Source of the DNA: Lepas anatifera
Taxonomy: Eukaryota > Arthropoda > Thecostraca > Lepadidae
Assembly (NCBI GenBank): GCA_034440635.1
Contig: JAOTON010000961.1
Span: 620,001 to 684,000 of the forward strand
Reading direction: 5' to 3'
DNA length: 64,000 nucleotides
Shown: positions 1-11,419 of the stretch, in pieces
Position numbering within the stretch: position 1 is the stretch's first letter
Layout of the letters: every line of letters begins with the position of its first letter
Made by a program: the position numbers and the translations under genes
Notes under the pieces: generated by a model
Databases searched by the model: none
Seen by the model: only the letters and a program-made list of their open reading frames with translations
What the model was told of the DNA's origin: nothing

Positions 1-345
1 GACCTCAAACAAGTTTAAGATAGCATAAGTCGGAGCAGGGTGAACTTATCCGATTGAAACTCATATCACATAATGGCCCCACCGAGTTCTTTTACATATG
101 TTCCGGTATTTTTGATATCGATGACCTAAGGTCAGGTACGAGGCATGATCTCTCCATTGGAAATACATGGGAAAAATGGTTTTACGGAATAACTCAGTAA
201 CAGATGGCGATAGAGCATTTATTTTAGCTGCATTAGACTCGCCTGGGCTTTGCAGTTCTAATGATATGCATTTTATATAATTTGACCTGACCTGACCCCA
301 GCTCAGGTCAAATCCTTGATTTGACCTAGAAGGTCAAATTATATA
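1..345 (+). repeat. Truncated copy of an AGGTCA-rich interspersed repeat
   Basis: Bases 1-190 resemble 53458-53650 and 21470-21600, sharing the blocks 'gatagcataagt', 'attgaaact', 'cacataatg' and 'tatcgatgacc'. These belong to the TTAA-flanked repeat family described further right. The copy is cut by the window edge. At its right side is an inverted repeat with 15-bp arms (274-288 and 331-345) reading TATATAATTTGACCT and its complement. No coding potential is seen. Confidence 0.6.
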
Positions 346-1347
346 TCATTCGATTCGGCTTGCTAAGAGGATTCATATCGTTCAAGTCGTTTTGTCTATC
401 TTTAATTGTTCAGATGTAATGCCCAAAAACTGAATTTTACATGTTATCCCTATGACGGGCATGTTTTGACCTCTCGTGACCTTAAATGTGACCTGAAAAA
501 AATGGTTAAAATGTTTTCGATGGAGAAGTGGATGACCAGCCCAACGCCGTTTACCGTTTTTCGCTACCTACCGTGGTTCTCGGATCTTAGGGGCGGGTAC
601 CCCCCCGTCAATGCGAGGTGGCTCGACCCCCGTCTGCGTGTTAAACTCATTTCTAAGTGAAAGATAACCGCTAGCAGAAACGACAAATATTCGAAGTTAG
701 CTGAAGACAGACCAGCAGAACATGTGGCATTTGTTTGGTATGGGTCATAATTTCATCGTATTAAATTATTAATCCCCTTGGACATTCCCGGCACCCGTAT
801 AATCTCAATGACAGACTGATGTGGCACAATAGGTAAAACGTGGGTAAGAGCCACCAACAGATGACCTGTACTCGCCAGTATGCACAGTAAACGTGACTTT
901 GCTGTTACATAAGCCGAAGGCAGGTAAGTAAAGATAACAACAGCATGAGTGCGGTGGCTGACGAACTATGCAAATCATGACTCGGTTACAGGCCAAAGGG
1001 GTTGTGAGATTCAAAAGTATGCCTTATGGACTGTGCAGAGATGGGGCAGAGCAACACGAGTGATGACAATGGACAACACGGAGTAGAGGAAGAATATAAG
1101 TCGATTTTGTTCATTGTCATTTCTCTCTTTCAAGGGCTGGAGGATTTCAAGGAAAGCTTAGACTACTCGTTCTTTTAGACCAAAGCCTGCTTGTGAGACT
1201 TCAATACTTCCGTACAATAAGAGTAAGTCGCATGTAAAGACAGTGGTACTTTTATATGAGTTGCTGCTTAAATAGGTTATATTGACAGCAGGACGGGATA
1301 CCAGCCCTTCCTGCTGAGGCAGCACCATCTGCGGGACCCAGTTCTCA
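346..1347. other. Non-coding, no recognised feature
   Basis: Only short chance reading frames occur here and none resembles a known domain. The stretch lies beyond the last confident Dscam exon, so it is 3' flanking DNA or terminal intron. Confidence 0.4.
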
Positions 1348-1402
1348 TGACAGCCTCGGTCTCTCGTGACAGCCTCGGTCTCTCGTGACAGCCTCGGTCC
1401 CG
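1348..1402. repeat. Three-copy 19-bp tandem repeat at a GC-rich block
   Basis: The unit TGACAGCCTCGGTCTCTCG occurs three times in a row, the third copy ending differently. It opens a GC- and CpG-rich block reaching to about 1690. Frames through the block stay open on both strands because of base composition; none looks like a known protein. Confidence 0.7.
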
Positions 1403-3735
1403 TTCCCGCCGAGACAGGAGTGTGGCAGACGCCCCGCGTGCCAGCGTGGGAGGCGGTCTGCCGCTGTGCACTACTGTCGCCGTGGGTGGCGTGGGCGGCC
1501 GCTCCTCGGCTGGAGCGCGGGCACGGCCGGCGATGACGCGATTGCGTCACCAGTAGCGGACACCGGACGGCCGCCAATTGGGGCGGAACGTGGAGCAACC
1601 GCGAAGGGTTGGCAGATCGCCGCTCCTGGTCCAGAGCGTCACGGGCTCCATCGAGTAGCCGGCCGCGGCCGCTGCACACTCCAACAACTAGTCAGGGATG
1701 CACAGCTTAACTGGGTCTCATCAGACACATCTAATTTTGCACCACTGGTTTTCGAGGTGTACCTAACTGGCGATTTCGGAACTGACTCAGTACGAGGGGG
1801 GGTAGAAAAGTGAGACAACGAGAAGCGTATGGACGCTCGAATAATTTTTTTACCCGCTCAACAACCACCCCAGTGACCCAATCCACCTTCACCCCACAGC
1901 GGGAGGGGGGAGGGGGGTAAACACCCCCTCGATCACAACTCCTATGCGGGATAACAAAAACAGCGCGAGTTGTGGTAGACAGCCCATAAAAAATGGTGAA
2001 GAAACCTTATCAATAACTTTTGTACCAAGTCAATATTGAGGTCATGACATAATGTGAAAGAATGTGATTATAAAAAGTTCTTTTGGCTCTAGCGTCTGAC
2101 TGAGTTGAGTCTAAGTAATTTTTTTAGGCGTCATTCGATTCCTCTCGTTAAGGCAAATCGAATGATTTTTCCCCACTTGAATCAACACCCCCACTGAGGC
2201 GAGAGACGCTATTTCTTTCCAACTGCGTAAATGGGTTGCCTTTCGGGAGAGAAAGGGAATCCCAAGCTGACCGTTTCGAGATATTCTAAAATCCCTTTCT
2301 TGATTTTTACCAAATTTAAATGACGGGTCCGTCAAATTCGGCGCTTTTAATAATATCGGGATATTTTGTCAATACGCGGGTGGATAGACCGGGAGACACT
2401 GAAACGTCGTGCGATTTTTGTTTTTAATAATTCATGTTTTGTAGTTTTATACAAATACTCTTAAAAGCACGCTTGTCACCAAATCCAGCATCAAAATCAC
2501 AACATGAATACTCGCGAGTGAGTTCAAGGCCAAGTCAGCCGTGGTTCTTCTTGGAAGAGTCATCGCAGTTGATACCACCCGTTTCCACTTTACGCCATCA
2601 TATACAGCCAATATAAAGTACACCAAATGATGCCCTCACGCTTAGACAAGAAGGTGACCTAAGACTTGGTTAATCTAATTGTTGTGGATTATCGACACAC
2701 CTACTGCCCAGTTTGTATATACGGTGCCTTCAGCTCTTACCCAGTTAGAAGAGTTCACAGAGGTCTGAGCTGCCGGACCTTGCACCCTGATCAGCCGCGT
2801 GGAAAGCCGTGCCGCTTTTAAAGGCTTCATATCAGCATATAGATTTTTATCCAATTCTATTTTTACTACGTCTTTTGCCTAGTATAAACAATCTAACGGG
2901 TGAAGTGTTAAGTTTTCAGATCGATTATGTTAAGACAAATGACGGCGAACACGACACCATATGGTTTTGTTGCACTGTTGCGTAGTATCACTGCACAACG
3001 CCGTTAACGTTAAATTGAATAAGCTTTAAAGTTAATGTTTAAGCCTGACGTCATCAATTTTTTGAAACCAGAATATATGAGCTCAATTTTCTAGCACTCC
3101 CTATACTGACCTCGGCAGCATAATACGCGACAAATTTTTGCATGAAGGCGCATTGTCTTGTGGTCAAGCCGAATCATTGCCGGTATATGTGAGGCTGACC
3201 GCAACAGATAGAATGAGACTGGTAGTCGTGAGGAAGTTTTATCATAACCAATTTTCCTTTTAGCTCCAGCTTCATTTGCTCACTCATTGGGCCCGTCCTA
3301 CGCTGATATTGTAGAAAGTTCGTGTAGATGTGCTTCTTGAGCGCCATTTGCAACCACTCTCAATCAAGCTGCAGACGTAGCAGTCGGGTCAAGGAACCAG
3401 TAAACAAAATACAATTATAGGCTGACGAAGCGTACCTATAGATCAAGGATGCATTAAAGCAGACCGCAGTGAAGGGCAGCAAAGCTCAGCTTTGCAGACA
3501 ATAAATCAAACAAAAAAACCGACAATTTAATTTGGCACTAGACCCCGCACACCACAGCAGCCACAGCATCCAGGATGCGCCCGCAGGGGACGTCCTTTCA
3601 CTTTCAATAAGGCAATGCGGAAGCCTGCGGCTGTGTCAGATGAGCGGCGCGGGCGGCCGGCTGCTGCTCGGTTCCCGGAGGTCGTGCACCCCTCGGCGGC
3701 TAGCTCCCACGCCCCGGCCGGTGTCGGTGGCACGG
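1403..3735. other. Non-coding, no recognised feature
   Basis: After the GC-rich block (to about 1690) the sequence is AT-rich and stop-rich. No exon with credible splice sites and no familiar repeat was recognised. Confidence 0.4.
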
Positions 3736-3905
3736 TTAACAGTGCGATCCGGGAGGCTGCCGGGTAATTGGATTGGCACACGGCGGCGCCCCTGCTCTCG
3801 CAATGTCGGCTGGGAGCACCAGGGGCGGACTGGTGTCGCCACCACTGTCGCTGGCAGAGCGGGAAAATGAGGGGGCAGAGTCGAACTGCCCCTGAAGATG
3901 GACGG
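3736..3905 (-). CDS. Candidate terminal exon of the Dscam-like cytoplasmic tail
   Basis: On the minus strand a pyrimidine-rich acceptor ending in 'gctccgacag' precedes an open stretch of 56 codons that ends in TAA at 3738-3736. It starts with two bases of a split codon, which fits the one-base end of the preceding tail exon (11419-11290). The peptide contains FDSAPSFSRSASDSGGDTSP and then a proline-rich end, a serine-rich composition common in receptor tails, and its codons favour C at the third position. I did not recognise it as a specific Dscam motif, and other exons could lie between it and 11290. Two other frames also stay open across this GC-rich block, so this is a hypothesis based on splice phase and composition. 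Confidence 0.3.
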
Positions 3906-6816
3906 CTGTCGGAGCAGCACAGGCCTCCCTGACGAAACCATCGCCGCGCAGGCCGGAGTCTTACCTTCATGAACTTTCAAATCTTAGGTGATGTGCTTCT
4001 TGCTAATCAGGGAGAGTTCGAAATGAAGACATTAGCCCGCTCATTTCTACCATAGGTCTTAATAGGTTTTACCATTGGTGTGTATGCTCTCAATATCCAT
4101 TCTGATGTTCACTGTAAACGGCATGCATGACTCAGTGAACAAGGTATTTCTGTTTTGCGTTACAAGTACTTGATTCCTGTCACAGTGGGTCTTTTACGTG
4201 ACTAGAATCAGATCCCAATTCTGACAGGGTTAGAGTTGGCGATGTCGTGTAACCTTCGCAGTCAGTGCGGCGTTAACTTTAACGATTGCCTATTTTCACT
4301 ATGAGATTAATTACAAAAAATTAATGATGCGGCATACCCACTCCACACACCCTTGAAATGACGTTATATTTGTTGTCTCCAATAAAAGCAGATGTTTAAC
4401 CTATTAGTCAAAGGGGAGCCATCGCAAGATAAGATTGAAACTACTGACAGTCTGACATCCAGTCACACTGAGAGTCATAACATACATTAGAGCGCAATGC
4501 CTACGCCAAATCTGAAATTTCAGGGCACATTTTTCACCGCAACTATTTCACAAAAATGTCTATAAATGCTTCAATCACCTCCCAAATATTTGCATCCGTC
4601 AATGCTAAAGGCTTACATCTCTTCTGACATCTACATTGTACCCAATTCGACGATAAATAAAAAGCGGCACAGGAAGAAGGCATTCCTCAGAAAATAGCAG
4701 CAAATACAGAAGATTTTACAAGACCACTCGCTTACCGTTTCCGTTTAGGCCTGCGCGAGGAGAGCGACCTTGACCTGAGGTCAGGGGAGACCTGGCCGGA
4801 AGAACTAGATGAACCAGTGTACGGCCGGGGCTCTGAAACACAGAACAGACGGCCGACATCACGATACAAAATAATCGGTAGTAGATGTTTGTATAGCACG
4901 TTCATTTTTGAAGATACTTTAATTACACCCCTTATTTCTCAACTTCAAACAGTTTGAATTACTTGGAAGCTGAGAGCTTGAATAAGGACTTCAGCATACA
5001 CAGTGTATTTATCAATACATCATACACTGAAACCAACAAACAGGGGATTTCGGGCTCTCGGGCTCGCGCATCCGCGCCCCCGACGCGGGGCCGCTCTGAC
5101 ATCGTGGGCTTGGGCCGTTAAGCATGCACGGGGGCTTCACCAAAACATCAGCAAGGTGCACCGAAACCAGTTTTGTATTGGGTGACGGAGTCCGACCTAG
5201 CAAAGACCGAAGGGATGGCCTCAAGTAAGACCTGGGACGGATCCGTGGGAGCGGAGAGAGCGGCTTCTCACTAGCTTCATTGAGCCCCTCCCCTCCCCCC
5301 TCCCCGTGGACGTCGTGAGACAAGGTCAGGAGGCGGAGACGCGCCACGCAGGCAGCTTAAGGTCTGTAAAATGTCCAAACTGAGCGGTGCACACGCTTGA
5401 AGTGACTTTCGATGGATTATGGCACAGTGACGCATTGTTTTCAGCGTCTTCTATTGTAAACCACTCATTCAAACGTAAGGTTTGGACCCTCCCTTATTCT
5501 ATTAGGGTACCCCTGTCGAGGCAAAATTTCCACTCTGGCAAAATTTGTTCCGTTCTTTCCAAATACGATTTTAAAGACAGCGACTGCCTAAAAATACATA
5601 AAATATCAGCGTTGGAAGAGTGCACCTAGTAAAATCCAAAAGGTGCCCAATGTGTATACTACCACACCTCTGAGGCTTCTACTCCCCCTACCTAACCAAA
5701 GAATGCTGCCACTGCGTAAGGCTTCATTTAAAGAACGTCAGAGAAAGCATTAACTAATCATGCACTCCATTCGAGAAAGTCTGCCCACGTCATTGCTGGT
5801 GAAAGAACAAAGAATTGGGACTAGTCCCAAAATATTTTGGGGCGGCGTGGTTCTTCTGGTTGGCTAGCTTGGGGCCAGTTCTTCATTTTCCACTTTCGGA
5901 ACCTTTAAACAGTGAACAATTATAAGTAAAAAACTGCTGGAGGACGCTGAATTCTACGTTAGTCCTGAAAACAAATGCAGAACAGTTCGCACCACATACT
6001 GCCGTAACAAGCGGCAGCTACGGCGGGGACAGGCGCGAGCCTAACAAGACCTACTTCCAAGCAGCAACGTGGCAGATGAGCCAATTAGGACAAAGTCAGC
6101 AGCAAATCATGCGATGAAATGAAGACCAAGGGCGTACTCCGACAGTGACGGCCGCTTTTCCCTGGCGCGGGAGCCGTGGTGGCGGCTCCGGTCTGCCGTA
6201 ACAGGCTGACTGGTCAAGGCCGGACCCCGCCAGTCAGCAGCAGTCAGGTCACGAGGACGACCCCCTCACGCCGCTGTGGGTTCACGCCTGACGACTGCGG
6301 GTCGTGGTGTCCTCAGCGTCGCCTCCGGGCGTGACGGTGACGTCACAGCGTGACGGGAGGACCTCGCGGCATCGCGCCGGTCCAGGGCGAGGACGAGTCG
6401 GGGTGGGTGAGGGGACTCCAGCATGAGTGCTGGTTCTGAGGCTGGATATCTCGCGTTCGGGAATAATTTGGGAGAAGTCTGTAATCTTACAGGCGGTGGT
6501 CCGAGAAAGACTGTTTATGGTGACCTAAGTGAGCTAGTTCAACACTGCCACAAAAGGACTTTGATGGCTGCTGAGTGCAGCGATAGCAGTGACTTGAACG
6601 CTTTGCAATATGGCTTTTACTGACTCTTTGGAGTGAATATGCTGCCTTCCCGATAAGTTCTTTGATGTCTTGTCAGACGATCTAAGCTCAGAAAACATCA
6701 ATACATCTTGACTGGATCGCCTTTTTGGAGGATCGTGGCCCACAAAGGCCAAAGTCAGCTTACCGAGCCCTGCGTACCCACATCTTACCATCTAACACGA
6801 TACCTCATGACGTCAA
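3906..6816. other. Probable last intron; no firm feature
   Basis: Mostly unique, stop-rich DNA. GC-rich islands are at 5060-5350 and 6120-6420. The second contains a weak exon-like stretch on the minus strand (6192-6107, acceptor 'gttacggcag', 28 codons to TGA) that also fits the phase of the upstream tail exon, but nothing in it is recognisable. Confidence 0.35.
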
Positions 6817-7744
6817 TTAACACGCGCACTGGAGGGGGGCCTCGGAGGCCCCCCCCACCTGTTTTTCCGAGATGACCGGAGAACCGCTTGTAGCCGAAAA
6901 ACGAAACGTGGCCACATCTAACAGAATTTAATAGCGCGTCGATTGGTGAAGCACTTTTTGAAAATCGGCCGAAAATGTTTTGACTTATAGGCTTTCAAAG
7001 TCAGACCTGCATTTTGAGATCACCGTAAACGCGCCGTCGGACCAGTTAGCTTGCATTGAAGACCGAGTGGTGACGTCATAACGTCATATAAGCGGGACTA
7101 TATGTCAAGGTCACTTCACATGAAAGTCAAGGTCAAGGTCAAAGGTCACAGGTCAAGGTCATATCTGCACTTTCAAGGTCACTGACCACTGTGCGTCCGG
7201 CCAAATGACGTTACCCCGTCTGACATATATTATGCTATGACGTCATCGGTAGGGTACCCCAATACAAAGGTCAAGGTCAAAGGGCAAGGTCAAAGGTCAT
7301 TGGGAAAGGTCAATCTTCATTTCCCGCCAAACAGTGGCTACAGTGTTAGTCAAAGTGTAAATAATAAGTAGTATACCATATGGTGACCTTAAAGGTCAAT
7401 GACCTTGAATGACCTTGACCCAAAAGTTGTGGGAGAGCCTCATTGAGACCTCTTCTCTATGAACCTTGTACGTCTTTAGCTTATTCCCGCCATTTTCCTG
7501 CATAATCACAGCATTTACCAATCGATCCCAGCATGGCCAATATTTGACCTTTACGACCTCGTTTGACCTTGAAGATATTGACCTAGGTCAATGAAAATTG
7601 GTCATCAGGTAGATCACCATAGCTCCCACCCACCTACCAAGTGGCGTTTTTCTAACTCTCTTGGTTTCCGAGATCTTATGGGGAGCCTACCAGGCCCCCC
7701 TCCAGTGCGCGTTAGTGCCAGACCCCCTCCAGTGCGGGTGTTAA
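6817..7744. mobile_element. TTAA-flanked non-autonomous DNA transposon, subfamily B
   Basis: The element is bounded by TTAA at 6817-6820 and 7741-7744. Its ends are inverted: the left begins CACGCGCACTGGAGGGGG and the right ends CCCCCTCCAGTGCGGGTG. A second partial right end (TCCAGTGCGCGTTAG) sits 30 bp inside. TTAA target duplication is characteristic of piggyBac-type transposition. No transposase is encoded. The interior carries many AGGTCA half-sites, including a direct pair with no spacer followed by one with a 1-bp spacer at 7130-7148. Parts of it recur at 50875 and at 53810-54450. Confidence 0.75.
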
Positions 7745-9960
7745 GGAGCCTAAAGGCATCAACTACGAGCTCAGCACATCACCATCTCGTGGGTAGAAAG
7801 AAACGGTGGAAATGAGCATCTCGAACGAATGCTTCACTTCATTCATTTTATACAAGTAATATAGACATGATTCATATTCATAAAGCTTATCAGACATCGT
7901 TTTGTTTGAATGTGCACAATAGCTATTTCAGACACACCACAATTTATTTCAACGCGCAAAGAGACAGGGATTTATATTTGCAATACATATGCATGCCAAA
8001 CAATTTCTTCCGATTTAATGATGTTAGTGTAAGCCACTAAAATGAGCTAGCCCCAACGGGAGAGAAATCTGCCGAGGCTATGTGAGTGCACGTCGAGTTA
8101 GCCGTGGCTGGCCTGTGTTTACTCCTTCCCCGCGCGTCATGGCATACCTGTTCATCGCTCATGCATGAAGTCCTTTCTACCATCAGCCTATCGCCTTGAT
8201 TTGCGGTCGATACCACTTCCTCGTTGAGTAACCACCAGTGGGCGCTTCACCCGGCCGCCGCCCCACGCCCTCACTGGTGGCGATACCACGGACACAACAA
8301 TACCTCAGAGGCAGATGCTATCTATGGCAGATAGTATCTGACGCCAGAACACGCGATACTGCCGCAGTAACTCCAGAGGGTGGTCCAGTGGATTCATACT
8401 GTGCAGAGCGCGCCTGCTTCGTCACAATGTGAATAGTCGCTTGGCTGTACAAGGAGACTTTATAGCAACTGTAATTTTTATAGAATGTGAATGTTTTGTA
8501 TCCGACCGATCTGTAAAGAACCCCTACACCATCTTCTGGATTCAATAGAACGTTTCGAAATAATTAAATTCCGATGAAACACAGACAGTCCCTCGTCAAC
8601 TGAACAGCCCGTCTACACCTGGTCACGAAAAACCACACCGCTCTCCTGTGTTAACCTTTCACAACACAAGTGTAGTCGAGGAGCACCTCCCTGTCCTGGC
8701 GCAACACGTCCCGTGGAGAGGTTCAGAGCACTGACGTGCCTGCTGACCCTCCACCGTACCAGCACCCTGCTGTCCCCAGCACGGAAACTAGTGCAGCGCT
8801 ACTGCACAGTCGTGCTGCAACGAAAGAGAGATAAGAGAGCGGCCCCTAGATTTTAATTTTTAAATATTATCCGACTACAGCCGAATTCGGAACTACCCGG
8901 CGAGCTCTGACGGAGACGTGATATGAAGTTAGCAATGGGCCAAAATGAAAATATTCATGTCTAGTGGCCAGGGTCCAGTCAGCGCGAGGCTGTTGAAGAT
9001 TCGCAGACACCTTACTGACTGGCCGGTGGGGATGTGATTGTTACGGAGGCGAAACATGACATCTCGAGTACAGGCCAGAATGATGACGCAAATATACCGG
9101 ATAAGCGGTACTACCTGGCCTGTACTAAAATCACCAGAACTGGGTAAGGACCTAGGCGTAATAGAAGGGTCCCCTCTTCTATATCCTCATTCCCGCCACT
9201 GCAGCGAGTGAGCTTAAAATCATTTAACTAATCACTTTGTCTCGATTATAGAATTACTGGTGTTTCGATACGTGTATTTGACTTTTGCCCGGTTTGAAGT
9301 TTGCGGGCAAGCACAACCCAGTACTTTCTTAACCTAATTTGGGATGAATGTGCCTATTGTTTCGTTTTATCAAACAGAATCAGCTCTATAGTGCCAGAAA
9401 TTCGAAGACTTCCAGACTACCCGGATCCAGCCCGGTGGATCGGACACGACCTCCAGCTGATGAAAGGGGAAGTCTGAAACAGAGGACTTGCGTAAGGAGC
9501 CCCTCGCGTGAGAGGACGTTTAGACGGACCGATAGTGGCACTGCGGCCGGAAAACTGCTAACGATACCTCTCTAACGATGCCAGCCGATTGTAAACATAA
9601 ATCAGCTCACAGTGTAAGACGCGATCAGATCTCTGGGGAGCGTGCTTGGGCCGGGCGCGGTATTGAGACTCCTGCTGTCGGGCGTGAGTGGAAAACGGCT
9701 GCAAGAGCCGCTAATGGGCAGCAGTTGAAGTGCTTACCGGCTGTAAGCAGCGCTGATGGCCTCTATTGTCCGATAGACTGGGTTGATACTAAGTGGTTGG
9801 GTCATCCGAGTTGGGCAAGTGGGCCAGTGTCCCAGTGCTGGACATGCCGGCGCTATGGGCGTCGAAAGCAAGGGGAATGTGTCCCCATACGTTTCATCCA
9901 AAGCCGTCAAGTTTCAGCTGAATGGAAAATAATAGCACAGTTTTGACAGGGGTACACGAA
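7745..9960. other. Non-coding, no recognised feature
   Basis: No exon with usable splice sites in a compatible phase and no clear transposon end was found. A small inverted repeat around the CCACCAGTG / CACTGGTGG motif lies near 8231-8280. Confidence 0.35.
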
Positions 9961-10150
9961 GTCTGGGTCGTTCAGTCGGTTAATGCAAGCGCTCTGCTCG
10001 GCCCTCGGCATTCTGTAAGCGCAGAGTTCACGGTTCGAGCCCACCCAGAGGCAGAATTTGACGCCTCCCTTAGCCCAAACTTAGCATACTTCCCTCTCGG
10101 TTTCGACGCCACATTATCTCAGAAGTTGGTGCGGCGTTAGATCCCGTCCT
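9961..10150 (+). mobile_element. tRNA-headed SINE
   Basis: The head resembles a tRNA gene: a box A-like stretch (AGTCGGTTAATGC, about 9974-9986) and a box B (GGTTCGAGCCC, 10032-10042). The flanking 7-mers TCTGGGT (9962-9968) and ACCCAGA (10043-10049) are perfect complements, as in an acceptor stem. The T-stem does not pair properly, so this is not a working tRNA. The body ends with AGTTGGTGCGGCGTTAGATC, and nearly the same 3' end recurs at 26121-26142, which supports a dispersed SINE family. Confidence 0.6.
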
Positions 10151-11002
10151 CATTATTATAGGAGTGGGTGCAGGGCATCACAAAGAGCCCAAAACCAATG
10201 AGTTTTTAGTTTTGGAGGAAGTATTTTTCTATTAGCGAGGAGATGAGGGTTTGCGTCTTCCCACCCCACACTTCTCTGGCCAATGACGGCGGTCCCGGTC
10301 GGCGTCCAAGCCCGCGAATCTCACTATGCCATACTCTGAGAAGGCGCAAATATAACAGGGCAATCGAGAAAAAGTTCGGCACAGGCACCACGAGACATCA
10401 CGAAGTGCACACAGCCACCATCAAACAGACACAAACTCTACAAGCTGACCTCGGCTCACGGGATGGCCAGTCAAACAGTGGAGTGAAAGCCACAAAAGCA
10501 TCGGTCTCCCACTGACGAAGCTATCCGCTCCAGAAACCCAGATACGTTGCATTATGGTTCATTGTCAGCTTCCGCTCAGGAGCGGGAGGTAGAAATATGA
10601 ACGGTATGTCGGCGGCAGGATTGCTGCCGACATACCGTTATTTTTCCCGATTTTGCCAGCATCGGATGAACTCCAAATCAAATTTGGAAGCACATCCCTC
10701 CCCTTTGCACCCTTGTATTGACACGCCACATACCATGCCAATGCTTCAATTATCATTGGTATTGTCAATGCCAGTGTCTTAAAATAGTCTTGTAACTTTG
10801 TTTCTTTACAATTACTCCTGAAAGCAATCCGCTACAGACGCCAGGTCCGCTGAGTAGTCTTTAACAGACGCTTACCTGATACTTCGGAAAGCTTCATACC
10901 TACCGCCACTTGACCTTTTGGCGAGCAATCTCATCTCTTGTTCGGTTGTCTCTGAACCTGACCTCGAGACTGTACATACTGGCCTCTAAAGTTTAGCTAC
11001 GG
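10151..11002. other. Non-coding intron or flank with a perfect-type hairpin
   Basis: No exon is recognised. At 10600-10640 there is a strong inverted repeat: 17-bp arms beginning AACGGTATGTCGGC and ending with its complement, one mismatch, 6-7-bp loop. It may be the core of a small foldback element; no target duplication was identified. Confidence 0.5.
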
Positions 11003-11289
11003 ACTGGGCACGGTGGATCCTGTGACTGACCTCTGGACTGGACGCTTTGGATGCTGTGACTGACCTCTGAAGTAGTGCATGACCTCTGTGACTGACCTCT
11101 GGCATGCGCGGTGGTCCTGTGACTGACCTCTGGATGGGGCGTGGCCTTGACTGACTCTGGCATCGCGCGGTGGATCCTGTGACTGACCTCTGAACTGGGC
11201 GCGGTGGATCCTGTGACGGACCTCTGGACTGGGCGCGGTGGCTCCTGTGACTGACATCTGGACTGGGCGCGGTGGATCCTGTGACTGAC
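11003..11289 (-). repeat. 34-bp minisatellite copying the 3' end and donor of the adjacent tail exon
   Basis: About nine tandem copies of a 34-bp unit (plus-strand core GACTGACCTCTGGACTGGGC) lie directly downstream of the Dscam-like exon 11419-11290. The last 28 bases of that exon and its donor are the first, exonic copy of the unit. Each intact copy therefore carries the same AGAG|GTCAGT donor. Copies nearest the exon are almost identical; those towards 11040-11160 are decayed or shortened. Confidence 0.85.
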
Positions 11290-11419
11290 CTCTGGACTGG
11301 GCGCGGTGGCTCCTGTGCAGGGAGGCGGACCTGCCGTGGCCGGGCCCGGTGGTGGACTCGGTGTCTGACTCAGGCGAGTCATACTCATCACTGACCGGCA
11401 GGCTGCGAACCCGCTGCCG
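11290..11419 (-). CDS. Dscam: Dscam-like receptor, cytoplasmic tail exon 3
   Basis: This exon encodes part of the intracellular tail of the Dscam-like adhesion receptor. The minus-strand acceptor is 'ctgttccggcag' and the donor CCAGAG|GTCAGT. It opens in phase 0, matching the phase-0 end of the preceding exon (14601-14423), and ends after one base of a codon. The 43-residue product begins RQRQRVRSLP and contains SDEYDSPESDTES, an acidic/serine stretch around a tyrosine, followed by a basic serine-histidine segment. I infer a cytoplasmic signalling or adaptor segment. A second in-frame acceptor lies 6 bases further in. It is unusual in being enclosed by tandem repeats on both sides, and its reading frame stays open through both arrays (about 11887 to 10997), so retention of the flanking introns would not quickly terminate the protein. 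Confidence 0.8.

Noticed and set aside
1158..1813. Overlapping open frames of 140-170 codons on both strands
   Set aside because: CpG-rich block plus a three-copy tandem repeat; peptide composition (Arg, Ala, His, Thr) is that of out-of-frame GC-rich DNA.
3527..3980. Two longer minus-strand frames and one plus-strand frame in the GC-rich block
   Set aside because: Composition-driven; rich in Arg/Cys/Pro without domain features. Only the third minus frame (3905-3736) has an acceptor in the right phase.
6107..6192. Exon-like minus-strand stretch beginning RSRHHGSRAREKRPSL
   Set aside because: Acceptor and phase are acceptable, but there is no recognisable motif and several frames are open in this GC-rich block; too weak to call as an exon.
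9578..9946. 122-codon plus-strand open frame next to the SINE
   Set aside because: Cys/Trp-containing but no recognisable family and no splice context; probably chance.
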